DNA of 31,875 bases from JANXVY01 sp034408685 (GCA_034408685.1 JAWXCP010000132.1:1-31875); one strand, 5' to 3'. Shown: positions 14,691 to 22,761, numbered from the stretch's first letter. Translations and numbers: made by a program. Notes: generated by a model from the sequence alone, not told the origin.

Positions 14691-15223
14691 GGTAACCCTC
14701 CGGCGGCTTCACGCAGCTGGCGGGCCGCGCGCGCCTGTGGGCTCGTGCGGTGGTTGGCGTGGCAGATCGCGATTGCGAGCGCGTCGGCTTCGTCGGCACT
14801 GTCGAACTTGGCCTTGGGCAGCAGGAAGCCGATCATCGCCTGAATTTGCGATTTGTCGGCGTGACCCGCACCGACCACCGATTTCTTGATGACATTTGGA
14901 GCATATTCGCCAACGGCAAGCCCGCGCATGGCGGGTGCCAGGACCGCGATACCGCGGGCTTGGCCAAGCTTCAACGTTGCCCGCGGGTTGTCGTTGACAA
15001 ACGTTTCTTCGACGGCAGCCTCTTGCGGATCAAGGCGGGAGATGACCGCGACCAAGCCATTATAAAGTGTGCGGAGCCGCACGGAGAGGTCGTCGCCGCT
15101 GTCTGACGTGACGACACCAGAGGCGACGTAGGACAGGCGCACGCCGTCGCTGTCGACGACGCCCCAGCCGGAGCGCCGCAAACCTGGGTCGATGCCGATA
15201 ATCCGAATCGTTCGCGTGGCCAT
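14687..15223 (-). CDS. ruvC: Crossover junction endodeoxyribonuclease RuvC
   Basis: RuvC resolves Holliday junctions by paired nicking. The catalytic acidic residues are visible: Asp in IGIDPGLRRSGWG (residue ~11), Glu in AAVEETFVN (~71), and the pair in DSADEADALAIA (~141 and ~144). I chose the ATG at 15223 (MATRTIRI, 178 residues) because family members begin close to the IGIDPG strand. An ATG at 15229 and a GTG at 15238 are also in frame and no start has a strong ribosome site. No LexA-type box was seen just upstream. It is first in ruvC-ruvA-membrane protein. Confidence 0.94.
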   Translation of the reverse strand: MATRTIRIIGIDPGLRRSGWGVVDSDGVRLSYVASGVVTSDSGDDLSVRLRTLYNGLVAVISRLDPQEAAVEETFVNDNPRATLKLGQARGIAVLAPAMRGLAVGEYAPNVIKKSVVGAGHADKSQIQAMIGFLLPKAKFDSADEADALAIAICHANHRTSPQARAARQLREAAGGLP

Positions 15224-15280
15224 GGGCATCGCTACCACGGAGCGGACGGTTGTGGCAGGCGGACTGGCGTGTTGGAGCCT

Positions 15281-15832
15281 TTACGGCACCAGCGGTTTAC
15301 CAGCGATCCGCAACAGCAGGTTCCGCGTCCCGCGCAGGTAGGGGTAGAGAACGTGGCGCCACGGGGCACCACCAATGACCCACAGTGCGAGCTTCCGGGC
15401 AGCACCGTTTCCGCCCGCAAGATCGTGGATGATGCGCGTGGCATCGCCGCCCATGAAGGTTGTCGGCGGATCGCCGTTCTTGCCAGCGAGGCGGACGATA
15501 ATGCTGTCGTTGACCTCGAACCCGCCGGACCGCAGGCTTGCGACGAGGTCCAGGTGCGCACGGGCGTCGATGACGGCAATGTCGGCACGCACGGTGCGCA
15601 ATGCTGAAAGCGCCATGTATTGTCGACAGATAGGGCACTCGCCGTCGTAGAGCACGAAGCTTTGAGGCACGGTCGATGCGGGAGTTACTGCGGGAGTAAT
15701 GTCGCGTCCTGCTGTGGGACGAGTGGCGTTATCGGTTCGCGGTTCGTCGTCGGGCAGACCGTTGAAGGCTATGCTCCCCGGCGCGTCGGCCGGGGAGATC
15801 GGCGTTGCAGTTGGGCTCGCATCGTGCCCCAT
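15281..15832 (-). CDS. Thiol-disulfide oxidoreductase DCC-family protein (DUF393)
   Basis: A 183-residue protein of the DCC/DUF393 family, which has a thioredoxin-like fold and a CxxC centre. The signature FVLYDGECPICRQY is at residues ~59-72 with both cysteines present, followed by VIDARAHLDL and a C-terminal YPYLRGTRNLLLRIAG. The first ~57 residues are a Pro/Thr/Asp-rich stretch absent from typical family members, and no internal ATG offers a shorter start. The start lies eight bases after the PRC-barrel gene's stop, so the two are probably cotranscribed. The family's physiological function is unsettled. Confidence 0.82.
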   Translation of the reverse strand: MGHDASPTATPISPADAPGSIAFNGLPDDEPRTDNATRPTAGRDITPAVTPASTVPQSFVLYDGECPICRQYMALSALRTVRADIAVIDARAHLDLVASLRSGGFEVNDSIIVRLAGKNGDPPTTFMGGDATRIIHDLAGGNGAARKLALWVIGGAPWRHVLYPYLRGTRNLLLRIAGKPLVP

Positions 15833-15839
15833 CTCAATG

Positions 15840-16361
15840 TCACTGCTTTGGAGCTGGAGCGGGATCGTTCGGAGCGGTCATTTCCTTGGCCTTGTCAGCG
15901 GCGGCCTTGGAATATTCCGTAACTTTGTCCTTGGCGATCTTGTACCACTCGCCAGCTTTTTGCTTAATGCGCTCGGCCGAGCCGGGATCAGCAACTTTGA
16001 AAGCTGGGGCAGCCTTGAGTGCGTCGGTCGAGGCGTCGAGCACAACGACGCGGCGCGATTGGACGACGTCACCGATTTTGATGTCAGCGTAGGACACGGC
16101 CACCGTCTTCTCGGGGATGCCGAGCGTGCCGCCGACGCCGATGACAACAGTTGTCGCTTGACCCTTGGCGTCAAGCAAAACTTCGGACACCTTGCCGATG
16201 CGCTCGGCTTGGTTGTTCAAAACGTCGGTGCCAACGAGGCGGTAAGCCGCCCAGTCGCCAGCACTCTGCTTCTCGACGAACTTCGGTGCAGCGAACGCGG
16301 GTCCCGCGAGCGTGGCGAAGGTGAAACCAGCGGCCAAAAGCGCTGTACGGGTACGAGTCAT
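15840..16361 (-). CDS. Exported PRC-barrel domain protein
   Basis: The start is the ATG at 16361 (173 residues), with GAGGAG six bases upstream. A longer frame reaching 16472 adds sequence with no family resemblance. Residues 1-23 are a clean Sec signal peptide (LLAAGFTFATLAGPAFA). A PRC-barrel follows (DWAAYRLVGTDVLNNQAERI, KVSEVLLDAKGQATTVVIGV, EKTVAVSYADIKI). A Lys/Ala-rich helical tail ends in APAPKQ. PRC-barrel proteins of this periplasmic type are common in alphaproteobacteria and lack a defined reaction. It lies between ccrM and the DCC gene on the same strand. Confidence 0.82.
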   Translation of the reverse strand: MTRTRTALLAAGFTFATLAGPAFAAPKFVEKQSAGDWAAYRLVGTDVLNNQAERIGKVSEVLLDAKGQATTVVIGVGGTLGIPEKTVAVSYADIKIGDVVQSRRVVVLDASTDALKAAPAFKVADPGSAERIKQKAGEWYKIAKDKVTEYSKAAADKAKEMTAPNDPAPAPKQ

Positions 16362-16483
16362 GACGTTCTCCTCGAGATTTGGTTCGGCACATCTACGGCG
16401 ACAACTGTTGCCGCACGGCTCGGCTTTAGCTGAATGTTGCGGCGCAGCCGCGACGCGCGAGCCGACCACCACCTCAGCTCAGG

Positions 16484-17662
16484 TCATATGGCGTTCAGGC
16501 CCTCTCCCGGCAAGAGACCGAGTTGCCGCTTGGCCTTTTGGCGAAGCGCATCGATCATCTCGAAGCGGCCGCCGCGGCCTTCGAAATGCCAGAACGTCCA
16601 GCCGTTGCACGCAGCTTTGCCCTGCACCATCGCGCCGAGGCGGTGGATCGATGCCTGGTTGCCGCCGTGGTAGAGTGAACCGTCGGCGCGGACCTCGGCC
16701 CGGATCCGGCGTGAGGGGTCGAACACGGAGGCTCCTGGCCTCAACATGCCGAGTTCGATGATCGTGCCGAACGGCACGCGAGGCTCGGCGCGCTTCGAGC
16801 GCGAGATGTCGATTGCGGACGCGACCAGCGGGTCGACCGCAGCTATGCGTTCACGCGCTGCCGCGACGTAGTCGGGGTCGCGTTCGATACCGATATAATG
16901 TCGGCCGAGGCGCTTGGCGACGGCACCTGTCGTACCCGTGCCGAAAAACGGGTCCAGAACGACGTCGCCAGGGGCCGTCGAGGCCACCAGCACCCGGTGC
17001 AGCAGCGCCTCTGGTTTTTGTGTCGGGTGAGCCTTCCGGCCGCCGTCGTCCTTTAAGCGTTCAGGCCCCGAGCAGATCGGAAACAGCCAATCGGAACGCA
17101 TCTGCAAGTCTTCGTTGCCGGCTTTCAGCGCGTCGTAGTTGAAGGTTGGCCGGGATTTCCGGTCGCGCGCGGCCCATATTAAGGTTTCGTGCGCGTTGGT
17201 GAAACGCTTGCCGCGAAAGTTCGGCATCGGGTTGACCTTGCGCCACACGACATCGTTCTGCAGCCAGAAACCGAGGTCTTGGAGCGCGACGCCGAGCCGG
17301 AAGATATTGTGATAGCTGCCGATAACCCACAAGGCGCCGTCGGGCTTCAGAACGCGCCGGCATTCACTAAGCCATGCCCGGCTGAAGGCATCGTACTCGG
17401 CGAAGCTCGAAAATTTGTCCCAGGCGTCATCGACGCCGTCGACAATCGTGTTGTTCGGCCTCAGCAGATTTTGCTCGAGTTGCAGATTGTATGGCGGGTC
17501 GGCGAATACGAGATCGACCGACGCATCAGGCAGCGTTGCCAGCACGGCGAGGCAATCGCCGTTGATCACGGTGTCGACCACCGGCTGCGCCTTGCGCGGC
17601 GTCACCTCTGACCGGGCCGGAACAGGACGCTTGGGGCGCGGAACACGCGAAACTGACGCCAT
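16484..17662 (-). CDS. ccrM: Cell-cycle-type adenine methyltransferase CcrM (GANTC)
   Basis: CcrM methylates adenine in GANTC and in alphaproteobacteria marks replication state. The 392-residue product has the beta-class motif order: DPPY at 55-58 within LVFADPPYNL, then the AdoMet-binding DPFFGTGTTG at ~237-246. HPTQKPEALLHRVL lies between them. The C-terminal ~90 residues (GSLYHGGNQASIHRLGAMVQ, then GWTFWHFE) are the extension found in CcrM and needed there for DNA recognition. A perfect CtrA-type box lies ~90-105 bases upstream, matching how ccrM is controlled in Caulobacter. No GANTC site was found in the 231-bp upstream gap. Specificity is inferred from family, not seen. Confidence 0.93.
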   Translation of the reverse strand: MASVSRVPRPKRPVPARSEVTPRKAQPVVDTVINGDCLAVLATLPDASVDLVFADPPYNLQLEQNLLRPNNTIVDGVDDAWDKFSSFAEYDAFSRAWLSECRRVLKPDGALWVIGSYHNIFRLGVALQDLGFWLQNDVVWRKVNPMPNFRGKRFTNAHETLIWAARDRKSRPTFNYDALKAGNEDLQMRSDWLFPICSGPERLKDDGGRKAHPTQKPEALLHRVLVASTAPGDVVLDPFFGTGTTGAVAKRLGRHYIGIERDPDYVAAARERIAAVDPLVASAIDISRSKRAEPRVPFGTIIELGMLRPGASVFDPSRRIRAEVRADGSLYHGGNQASIHRLGAMVQGKAACNGWTFWHFEGRGGRFEMIDALRQKAKRQLGLLPGEGLNAI

Positions 17663-17750
17663 GGGAACCCTGAAACTCGAAACAAAACGCAGACACGAAC
17701 TCTGAAGGCGGTGGTGGCCCCCGCCTCGATCGCACCGTCAATCGTAAGGG

Positions 17751-17766
17751 TTAACAATTCCTTAAC
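17751..17766. promoter_or_regulatory. Perfect CtrA-type box between ccrM and pgsA
   Basis: TTAACAATTCCTTAAC matches the CtrA consensus TTAA-N7-TTAAC exactly. It sits ~90-105 bases before the ccrM start codon and ~130 before pgsA. At roughly 62% GC a perfect TTAA-N7-TTAA is expected about 0.05 times in a window this size, so chance is unlikely but binding is untested. Confidence 0.7.
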
Positions 17767-17798
17767 GACGCCCGTCACAGTGTCCGAGTACCAATAAA

Positions 17799-17813
17799 GA
17801 ACTTATTAAGAAC
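17799..17813. promoter_or_regulatory. LexA-like SOS box (GAAC-N7-GAAC)
   Basis: GAACTTATTAAGAAC is the reverse complement form of the alphaproteobacterial LexA box GTTC-N7-GTTC. It overlaps a 7-bp perfect inverted repeat AAGAACG (17808-17814) / CGTTCTT (17822-17828). The half-sites are short, so about 0.8 such matches are expected by chance in the whole window on both strands. Its placement in the divergent ccrM/pgsA gap is what makes it notable. Confidence 0.35.
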
Positions 17814-17893
17814 GTCAAGCGCGTTCTTGTTCGCTGTCCCGCACCCGATCCACACCCTCGCCACGTCTGCCGCGATACTGTATCCCAACCTTC

Positions 17894-18514
17894 ATGGACC
17901 AGATCGTAGACCCGACGGCTCACGGCGCCTTGCGCGAACGGCGCCTGCTATTGAGCCTTCCGAACGTGTTGACATACGGCCGGATCGCGGCCGTGCCAGC
18001 CGTTGTCGTCGTGCTGTATGCCATCGAGGGCGATGCCCGACACTGGGTTGCCTTTACGTTGTTCGTGATCGCGTCGCTGACCGATTGGCTCGATGGCTAT
18101 TTGGCGCGAGCTTGGCAGCAACAGTCGCTGATTGGGCGCATGCTCGACCCAATCGCCGATAAATTGTTGGTCGGGGCTACGCTGCTCATGTTGGTCTATG
18201 ACCGAACGATCGTGGGCCCCGCGATCTTCGCCGCCGCCATCATTTTATGTCGCGAGATCCTGGTCTCGGGACTGCGCGAGTTTCTCGCGCAACTCAACGT
18301 CAAAGTGCGGGTATCGAAGCTCGCAAAGTGGAAGACGGCAGTCCAGATGATCGCAATTGCCATGCTGCTTGCCGGATCGGCGGGAGAAAAACTGGTGCCG
18401 GGGCTAACCGTGGCGGGCGTCGCGCTGCTGTGGCTAGCGGCGCTACTGACGTTGTGGACCGGTTACGGTTATCTCCGCGCCGCCATTTCGCGCGCTGTCG
18501 ACGAGGCTCGCTGA
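17894..18514 (+). CDS. pgsA: CDP-diacylglycerol--glycerol-3-phosphate 3-phosphatidyltransferase
   Basis: PgsA makes phosphatidylglycerophosphate, the committed step to phosphatidylglycerol and cardiolipin, in the inner membrane. The 206-residue protein starts its first helix at LLLSLPNVLTYGRIAAVPAV. It carries the complete CDP-alcohol phosphotransferase signature D-G-x2-A-R-x8-G-x3-D-x3-D (from DGYLAR at ~70 to DPIADK at ~93). Later segments are CREILVSGLREFLA and SKLAKWKTAVQM. About five or six membrane helices are expected. No clear ribosome site precedes the ATG. Its stop overlaps the moaD start (TGATG). Confidence 0.94.
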   Translation: MDQIVDPTAHGALRERRLLLSLPNVLTYGRIAAVPAVVVVLYAIEGDARHWVAFTLFVIASLTDWLDGYLARAWQQQSLIGRMLDPIADKLLVGATLLMLVYDRTIVGPAIFAAAIILCREILVSGLREFLAQLNVKVRVSKLAKWKTAVQMIAIAMLLAGSAGEKLVPGLTVAGVALLWLAALLTLWTGYGYLRAAISRAVDEAR

Positions 18515-18804
18515 TGGACACAGCACGCGATAACACGTCGGGGAACACGACCATCACATTGGTCTACTTTGCATGGGTCCGGGAGAAGATCGGACGGCCC
18601 CGCGACGAGATCTCCATCCCCGCTGGAATAGCGACGGTCGCGGACCTCATTGCGCATTTGCGCTCGCAAGGGGCGGAGTACGAGGCCGCATTCTCCCGAC
18701 CAGAACTGGTGCGCGCCGCCATCGACCATGTCCACGCGAGACCGGACGCGCCGCTCGGATCGGCGCGCGAGATCGCCTTCTTTCCGCCCGTCACCGGAGG
18801 CTGA
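18514..18804 (+). CDS. moaD: Molybdopterin synthase sulfur-carrier subunit MoaD
   Basis: MoaD is the ubiquitin-like sulfur donor for converting cyclic pyranopterin to molybdopterin with MoaE. The 96-residue product has the MoaD pattern (LVYFAWVREKIG near the start, IATVADLIAHLRSQG in the middle, REIAFFPPVTGG at the end). The C-terminal Gly-Gly that is thiocarboxylated is intact. The ATG overlaps the pgsA stop, which fixes the start. moaE follows two bases after the stop. Confidence 0.94.
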   Translation: MDTARDNTSGNTTITLVYFAWVREKIGRPRDEISIPAGIATVADLIAHLRSQGAEYEAAFSRPELVRAAIDHVHARPDAPLGSAREIAFFPPVTGG

Positions 18805-18806
18805 CG

Positions 18807-19262
18807 ATGGCCGTACGCATCCAGACCGAGCCGTTTGATTTGTCAGCCGAAGCCGCCGCGCTGACGGCTGGCCGCACCGACATCGGGGCGATCGTTACGT
18901 TTACGGGTACCGTGCGGGGCTCTGCTGGCGGCCGCGAACTGTCATCTATGACGCTCGAGCACTACCCCGGCATGACGGAAGCCGAGCTGGCGCGCGTCGA
19001 AGCGGAGGCGACTGCTCGCTGGCCGCTACAGGCGAGCCTGATCGTCCACCGGGTTGGCGAACTGCGGCCGGGCGAGCCCATCGTCCTGGTTATTGCCGCG
19101 TCGCCCCACCGCCATGCCGCGTTCGAGGCGGCCGCGTTCCTCATGGATTATCTCAAGACGCGTGCGCCGTTCTGGAAGAAAGAGACCGGCGTCGAAGGGA
19201 CGGGCACGTGGGTCGATGCGCGCGAGACCGATGACGAGGCTGCGCGCCGCTGGTCGGTCTGA
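18807..19262 (+). CDS. moaE: Molybdopterin synthase catalytic subunit MoaE
   Basis: MoaE catalyses the double sulfur insertion that forms molybdopterin. The 151-residue protein contains GAIVTFTGTVRG (~28-39), MTLEHYPGMTEAEL (~49), VHRVGELRPGE (~83), ASPHRHAAFEAAAFLMDYLK (~97) and the catalytic-lysine segment PFWKKETG (~120). The GGAGG that serves as its ribosome site is made of the last MoaD codons. It is the last gene of pgsA-moaD-moaE. Confidence 0.95.
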   Translation: MAVRIQTEPFDLSAEAAALTAGRTDIGAIVTFTGTVRGSAGGRELSSMTLEHYPGMTEAELARVEAEATARWPLQASLIVHRVGELRPGEPIVLVIAASPHRHAAFEAAAFLMDYLKTRAPFWKKETGVEGTGTWVDARETDDEAARRWSV

Positions 19263-19484
19263 TCACCTAAACACGATCGCCGACGCGCTCGGGCGGCGAC
19301 TTACGCGTGGCTTAATTTGCCGGTCGGATTGGCTTCGGCGTTAAGGCCCCCTTAGCGTTAACTCTTCGTCAATCTTTTCTTTAGATAACCTTAACGTTGC
19401 CCCAGGCCTGTGCCGAAAGCGCCACTTTCGTGCGGCATTGACGTGTTCGGGGCTGCTGTATCGCGTTAACGGGGACGATCGACA
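19263..19484. promoter_or_regulatory. moaE-amiC intergenic region with near-consensus CtrA boxes and hairpins
   Basis: This 222-bp gap holds two near-matches to the CtrA box: TTAA-N7-TTAG at 19341-19355 and TTTA-N7-TTAAC at 19380-19395. It also holds two hairpins: CGTTAAGG (19339-19346) / CCTTAGCG (19350-19357) with one G-U pair, and CGAAAG (19414-19419) / CTTTCG (19425-19430). The first hairpin is followed by a pyrimidine-rich run and might end moaE transcription. All are suggestive only. Confidence 0.35.
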
Positions 19485-20801
19485 ATGCAATCAAAACGCG
19501 CAATTGCGTGCGGGCTGACGGTCGTGCTCGCCTTGGCTTGGGCGGGCCCTGTGGCAGCCGAGCCGTCGGACGTTTCGCCCATGCAACTAGCGCAAGTGAT
19601 TGCCAAGGCCGATTTAAACGCAAAATTTGCAAAACCCGCTCCCGTTCGTACCCGGTTTATCATTGGTCTTGAAAAGCCGGTCGCATTCCAAATTTCGAGC
19701 CTTGCCAACCCAAACCGCGTGATCGTCGAACTACCCGACGGCAAAGTCGCGCTGCCCGATGCCAGTGACGGAGCGCCGATCGGATTTGTCCGTTCGTTCC
19801 GCGCAGGGCAAGCATCCGATGGCCGCATGCGGGTGGTGATCGAGGTGACCGAACCGGTGATTGTCACCTCCTCGGCGATCGAAAAGAACCCCGACGGGAA
19901 GGGCCACCGTCTCGCAATCGAGATCGCCAGCACGACCGAAGCGCTCGATTCCGCGAAGCCAAAAGCTGCCCCCCGGGATGCGTCCCGGACCATGCCAGCC
20001 CCCTCCGGCCTCGGTGCGGTTGGCCTACAACCGCCGCTTCCCACGCCGGCAATGAGCCCGAAGAAAAAGGCCGAGCGCGCCTATAAGCCGGTAATCGTGA
20101 TCGACCCGGGCCACGGCGGCCAAGATTCTGGCGCGACCAAGTACGGTGCGGTCGAGAAAGATGTCGTTCTCGCGTTCGCCCTCGTGCTTCGCGACAAATT
20201 GCAAAAGACCGGCAACTATAAAGTGCTGATGACGCGCGACACGGACACGTTCGTCGAACTCGACGATCGGCTGGAATTTGGCGAGAAAAACGACGCTGCG
20301 CTGTTCATCGCGGTCCACGCTGACTACGCGAAGTCAAATGCGCGCGGAGCAACGATATTTTCGCTTCGCTCAGATGTCGTGGATGACCTCAAGAGTTCGG
20401 CGCGTGGCACAATGGTCAAAAACGCCCTGACACCCTACCGGGCCAACGCCATCAAGAAAGTCGGCGGCGAGCAGGAAGTCGGCGCCATTCGCTCCATTTT
20501 GTCTGATTTAGCCGCGCAGGAAGTGTCGGCGACGAAGGATCGCTCGAAGCTGTTTGCTGGCACAGTGATCGAGAAAATGGGTGACGCGACCGAGATGCGC
20601 TCGTCGCCCGAAAAGCAGGCGACGTTTCGCGTGCTGCAGACTGCCCAATTCCCATCCGTGCTGATCGAACTTGCTTACGTGACCAATCGCAAGGACGCGG
20701 AGAACTTGAAGTCCGATGAATGGCGCCACGACGTCGCCAACAGCATGAAGACGGCCATCGACAACTATTTCGGCAACCGGCTTGCCAAATTGCCGATGTG
20801 A
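19485..20801 (+). CDS. amiC: N-acetylmuramoyl-L-alanine amidase (AMIN + Amidase_3)
   Basis: This periplasmic zinc amidase cuts the peptide stem from peptidoglycan, typically to separate daughter cells. The 438-residue protein has a signal peptide (residues 1-26, ending VAAEPS). An AMIN localisation domain follows at about 45-150 (TRFIIGLEKPVAFQI, then RVIVELPDG). The Amidase_3 domain runs from ~205, with zinc ligands in VIDPGHGGQDSGA (His ~210), the Glu in GAVEKD, the His in FIAVHADY (~279) and the catalytic Glu in VLIELAYVTN (~393). GGGGA lies upstream of the ATG. The symbol is by family; amiA/B/C paralogues cannot be told apart here. Confidence 0.92.
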   Translation: MQSKRAIACGLTVVLALAWAGPVAAEPSDVSPMQLAQVIAKADLNAKFAKPAPVRTRFIIGLEKPVAFQISSLANPNRVIVELPDGKVALPDASDGAPIGFVRSFRAGQASDGRMRVVIEVTEPVIVTSSAIEKNPDGKGHRLAIEIASTTEALDSAKPKAAPRDASRTMPAPSGLGAVGLQPPLPTPAMSPKKKAERAYKPVIVIDPGHGGQDSGATKYGAVEKDVVLAFALVLRDKLQKTGNYKVLMTRDTDTFVELDDRLEFGEKNDAALFIAVHADYAKSNARGATIFSLRSDVVDDLKSSARGTMVKNALTPYRANAIKKVGGEQEVGAIRSILSDLAAQEVSATKDRSKLFAGTVIEKMGDATEMRSSPEKQATFRVLQTAQFPSVLIELAYVTNRKDAENLKSDEWRHDVANSMKTAIDNYFGNRLAKLPM

Positions 20802-20906
20802 GAACGACTGACAAAGCCGACCATTGCAATCACGAGCGCAGCTTTATGTCTCGCTTCATAATTTCGAGTTAAACCTGAAGCCCGCGATGGGACCAGGAGC
20901 CGCGCC

Positions 20907-22103
20907 ATGCCAAAGCCCGCAACCCGTATCCCGACGCCGATCATGACCGGGCTGTCTGGCCATGAGATGTTCTGCTTAGACCTGATCGGGCTCGAGCCCG
21001 GCGAGTTGATCATTGGCAACAGCGTATTTTCCCTCGGGTTTATTGGCTCGATTGGCGCTGGCCTCCAGGTTGTGTTTGGCGGCGAAGTCTCGGCCGTGAC
21101 CAACGTCATCGCGGATGGCCGCCGCCTGTCACAAGATCGCCTGTTGCAAGAGGCGCACAGGAACGGCGCGGACGGGCTGACCGGCGTGACGAGCGACCTC
21201 TCGACAATGCAGGGCAATACCGAGTTTCTGTCGGTAGCGAGTTGCGTGCGCCACAAGGGCGAAGGTGCTGGCACGACCATGTTCTCGACTAGCGTGAGCG
21301 GGCAGGAGCTGTACTGCATGGTCGACGCCGGCTACGAGCCGGTCCAGTTCGTGTTCGGCAATGTTGCGTATTCGGTTGGTCTGGTTGGCGGCATTCTGGG
21401 TCGGATCAAGACGCTAGCCCGAGGCGAGATCAAGGAATTCTCAGACATCTTCAACAAGACACGGCATCTCGCGCTGGAACGCATCTCGCGCGAGGCCATG
21501 AATTGCGGGGCGAATGCGGTCGTTGGTATTGAGACCAAGATCATGCCGTTTTCGGGAACCCATGAGATGCTGATGCTGGGCACGGCAGCGGTCCATCCAG
21601 CCTTGCCAAAACCAGGCACGGCCGAGCCGGTCACATCCGATCTGACGTGTGAGGAAATGTGGAACCTCGCAGCCATGGGCTACATGCCGATCAAGCTCGT
21701 ACTCGGCACGGCGGTCTATTCCCTCGGCTTGATCGGCGGCATCAAAGCGATGTTCAAAAGCATCGTGCGTGGCGAGATCTCGGACCTCACGAGCCTCGTT
21801 TATGATGCCCGTGAACATGCAATCGGCCTGCTTCGCGCCGAAGCGGCCGCGATCGGGGCCGACGACGTGGTCGGGATCAAGACCCACATTCACGATGTCG
21901 GCGGCGTGATCGAATTCATGGCGGTTGGAACGGCCGTCAAGCGGATGCCCGGCGCGAAGCCGTTGTCACCAATGCTTCCCGTCCAGGCGATCATCAAGGA
22001 TCGTCGCACGTGGCACAGGCATACCGACATCACGAGCAAAAACACTGGCGACCATGCCGGCGGCGAGAGCGGTGGAGACGGCGGCGGTGGTGGTGGTGAC
22101 TGA
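20907..22103 (+). CDS. Triple YbjQ-like (DUF74 heavy-metal-binding) domain protein
   Basis: The 398-residue cytoplasmic protein consists of three tandem ~100-residue units. Each has a G-x-x-(V/A)-(F/Y)-S-x-G-(F/L) core: IIGNSVFSLGFIGSI (~36), VFGNVAYSVGLVGG (~150) and VLGTAVYSLGLIGG (~268). Each then has an Arg/Asp-rich helix and a strand such as GANAVVGIETKI or GADDVVGIKTHI. This is the YbjQ/DUF74 pattern, normally a stand-alone ~105-residue protein that forms a ring oligomer. The last ~20 residues are Gly/Asp-rich. AGGAG precedes the ATG. The family's metal-binding label is by annotation tradition; no ligand set is obvious here. Confidence 0.82.
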   Translation: MPKPATRIPTPIMTGLSGHEMFCLDLIGLEPGELIIGNSVFSLGFIGSIGAGLQVVFGGEVSAVTNVIADGRRLSQDRLLQEAHRNGADGLTGVTSDLSTMQGNTEFLSVASCVRHKGEGAGTTMFSTSVSGQELYCMVDAGYEPVQFVFGNVAYSVGLVGGILGRIKTLARGEIKEFSDIFNKTRHLALERISREAMNCGANAVVGIETKIMPFSGTHEMLMLGTAAVHPALPKPGTAEPVTSDLTCEEMWNLAAMGYMPIKLVLGTAVYSLGLIGGIKAMFKSIVRGEISDLTSLVYDAREHAIGLLRAEAAAIGADDVVGIKTHIHDVGGVIEFMAVGTAVKRMPGAKPLSPMLPVQAIIKDRRTWHRHTDITSKNTGDHAGGESGGDGGGGGGD

Positions 22104-22143
22104 TCGGGCGCAGATCGTAACTCAACGAGATCGCTCTGGAGCC

Positions 22144-22746
22144 TCAGCTTGAGCGTTTACCCGGCCACATGCGCTGGAACACGCCGTCGCGCTTGACGAT
22201 GAGATGGAACAGCGCGCCCGATATGTGCAGCACCACGAGCCCGGCGATGACCGTCCCGCCGATGGCGTGATAGACAAAGATCTGCTTGGCCATATCCTCG
22301 TTCTTGGCCACGCCGAATAGCGACGGAATTTGGATGCCGAACGCATTGAGCGCGCCGAAGTACGAAATGCCGAGCCAGCCGCCGATCGCGACCCCGATCA
22401 GCAGCAGGTAGAGCGCCCAATGGACCGTCTCGCTGACGATCTTTTGTGCTGGCGCCAGGGTGGCGGCCGAGGGCGGCGCTCCGGCGGTCAGCCGGTAGGC
22501 GAGGCGCAGCACCATCAGCGAGAGGATCGTAAGGCCGATCAACTTGTGGCTGCTATAGAGTTGGTTGGTCGTCGCATCCCAGATGTTGCGTTCCCCTCGG
22601 TCGGACATGATGAAGCCGATCGGCAGGGTGACGAGGACCAGTGTGGCGACGGTCCAATGGAAAAACCGGGCGATCCCCGAATAGTGCGGTGGCGTTGCGG
22701 CCAACGCGTCGTCCGATGGGTGTGCGGCGGATCGGTGAGGCGGCAT
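22144..22746 (-). CDS. Cytochrome b561 family protein
   Basis: A four-helix dihaem-type membrane cytochrome, 200 residues from the ATG at 22746. That start has GGAG six bases upstream; a TTG at 22758 is also in frame. Haem-ligand histidines are visible in helix 1 (YSGIARFFHWTVATL), helix 2 (YSSHKLIGLTILSL) and the last helices (FVYHAIGGTVIAGLVVLHIS). Bacterial b561 proteins pass electrons between quinol and periplasmic acceptors and include superoxide oxidase. A terminator-like hairpin lies just upstream, after the RibD_C gene. Confidence 0.88.
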   Translation of the reverse strand: MPPHRSAAHPSDDALAATPPHYSGIARFFHWTVATLVLVTLPIGFIMSDRGERNIWDATTNQLYSSHKLIGLTILSLMVLRLAYRLTAGAPPSAATLAPAQKIVSETVHWALYLLLIGVAIGGWLGISYFGALNAFGIQIPSLFGVAKNEDMAKQIFVYHAIGGTVIAGLVVLHISGALFHLIVKRDGVFQRMWPGKRSS

Positions 22747-22761
22747 GGTCGGCTCCAATGC

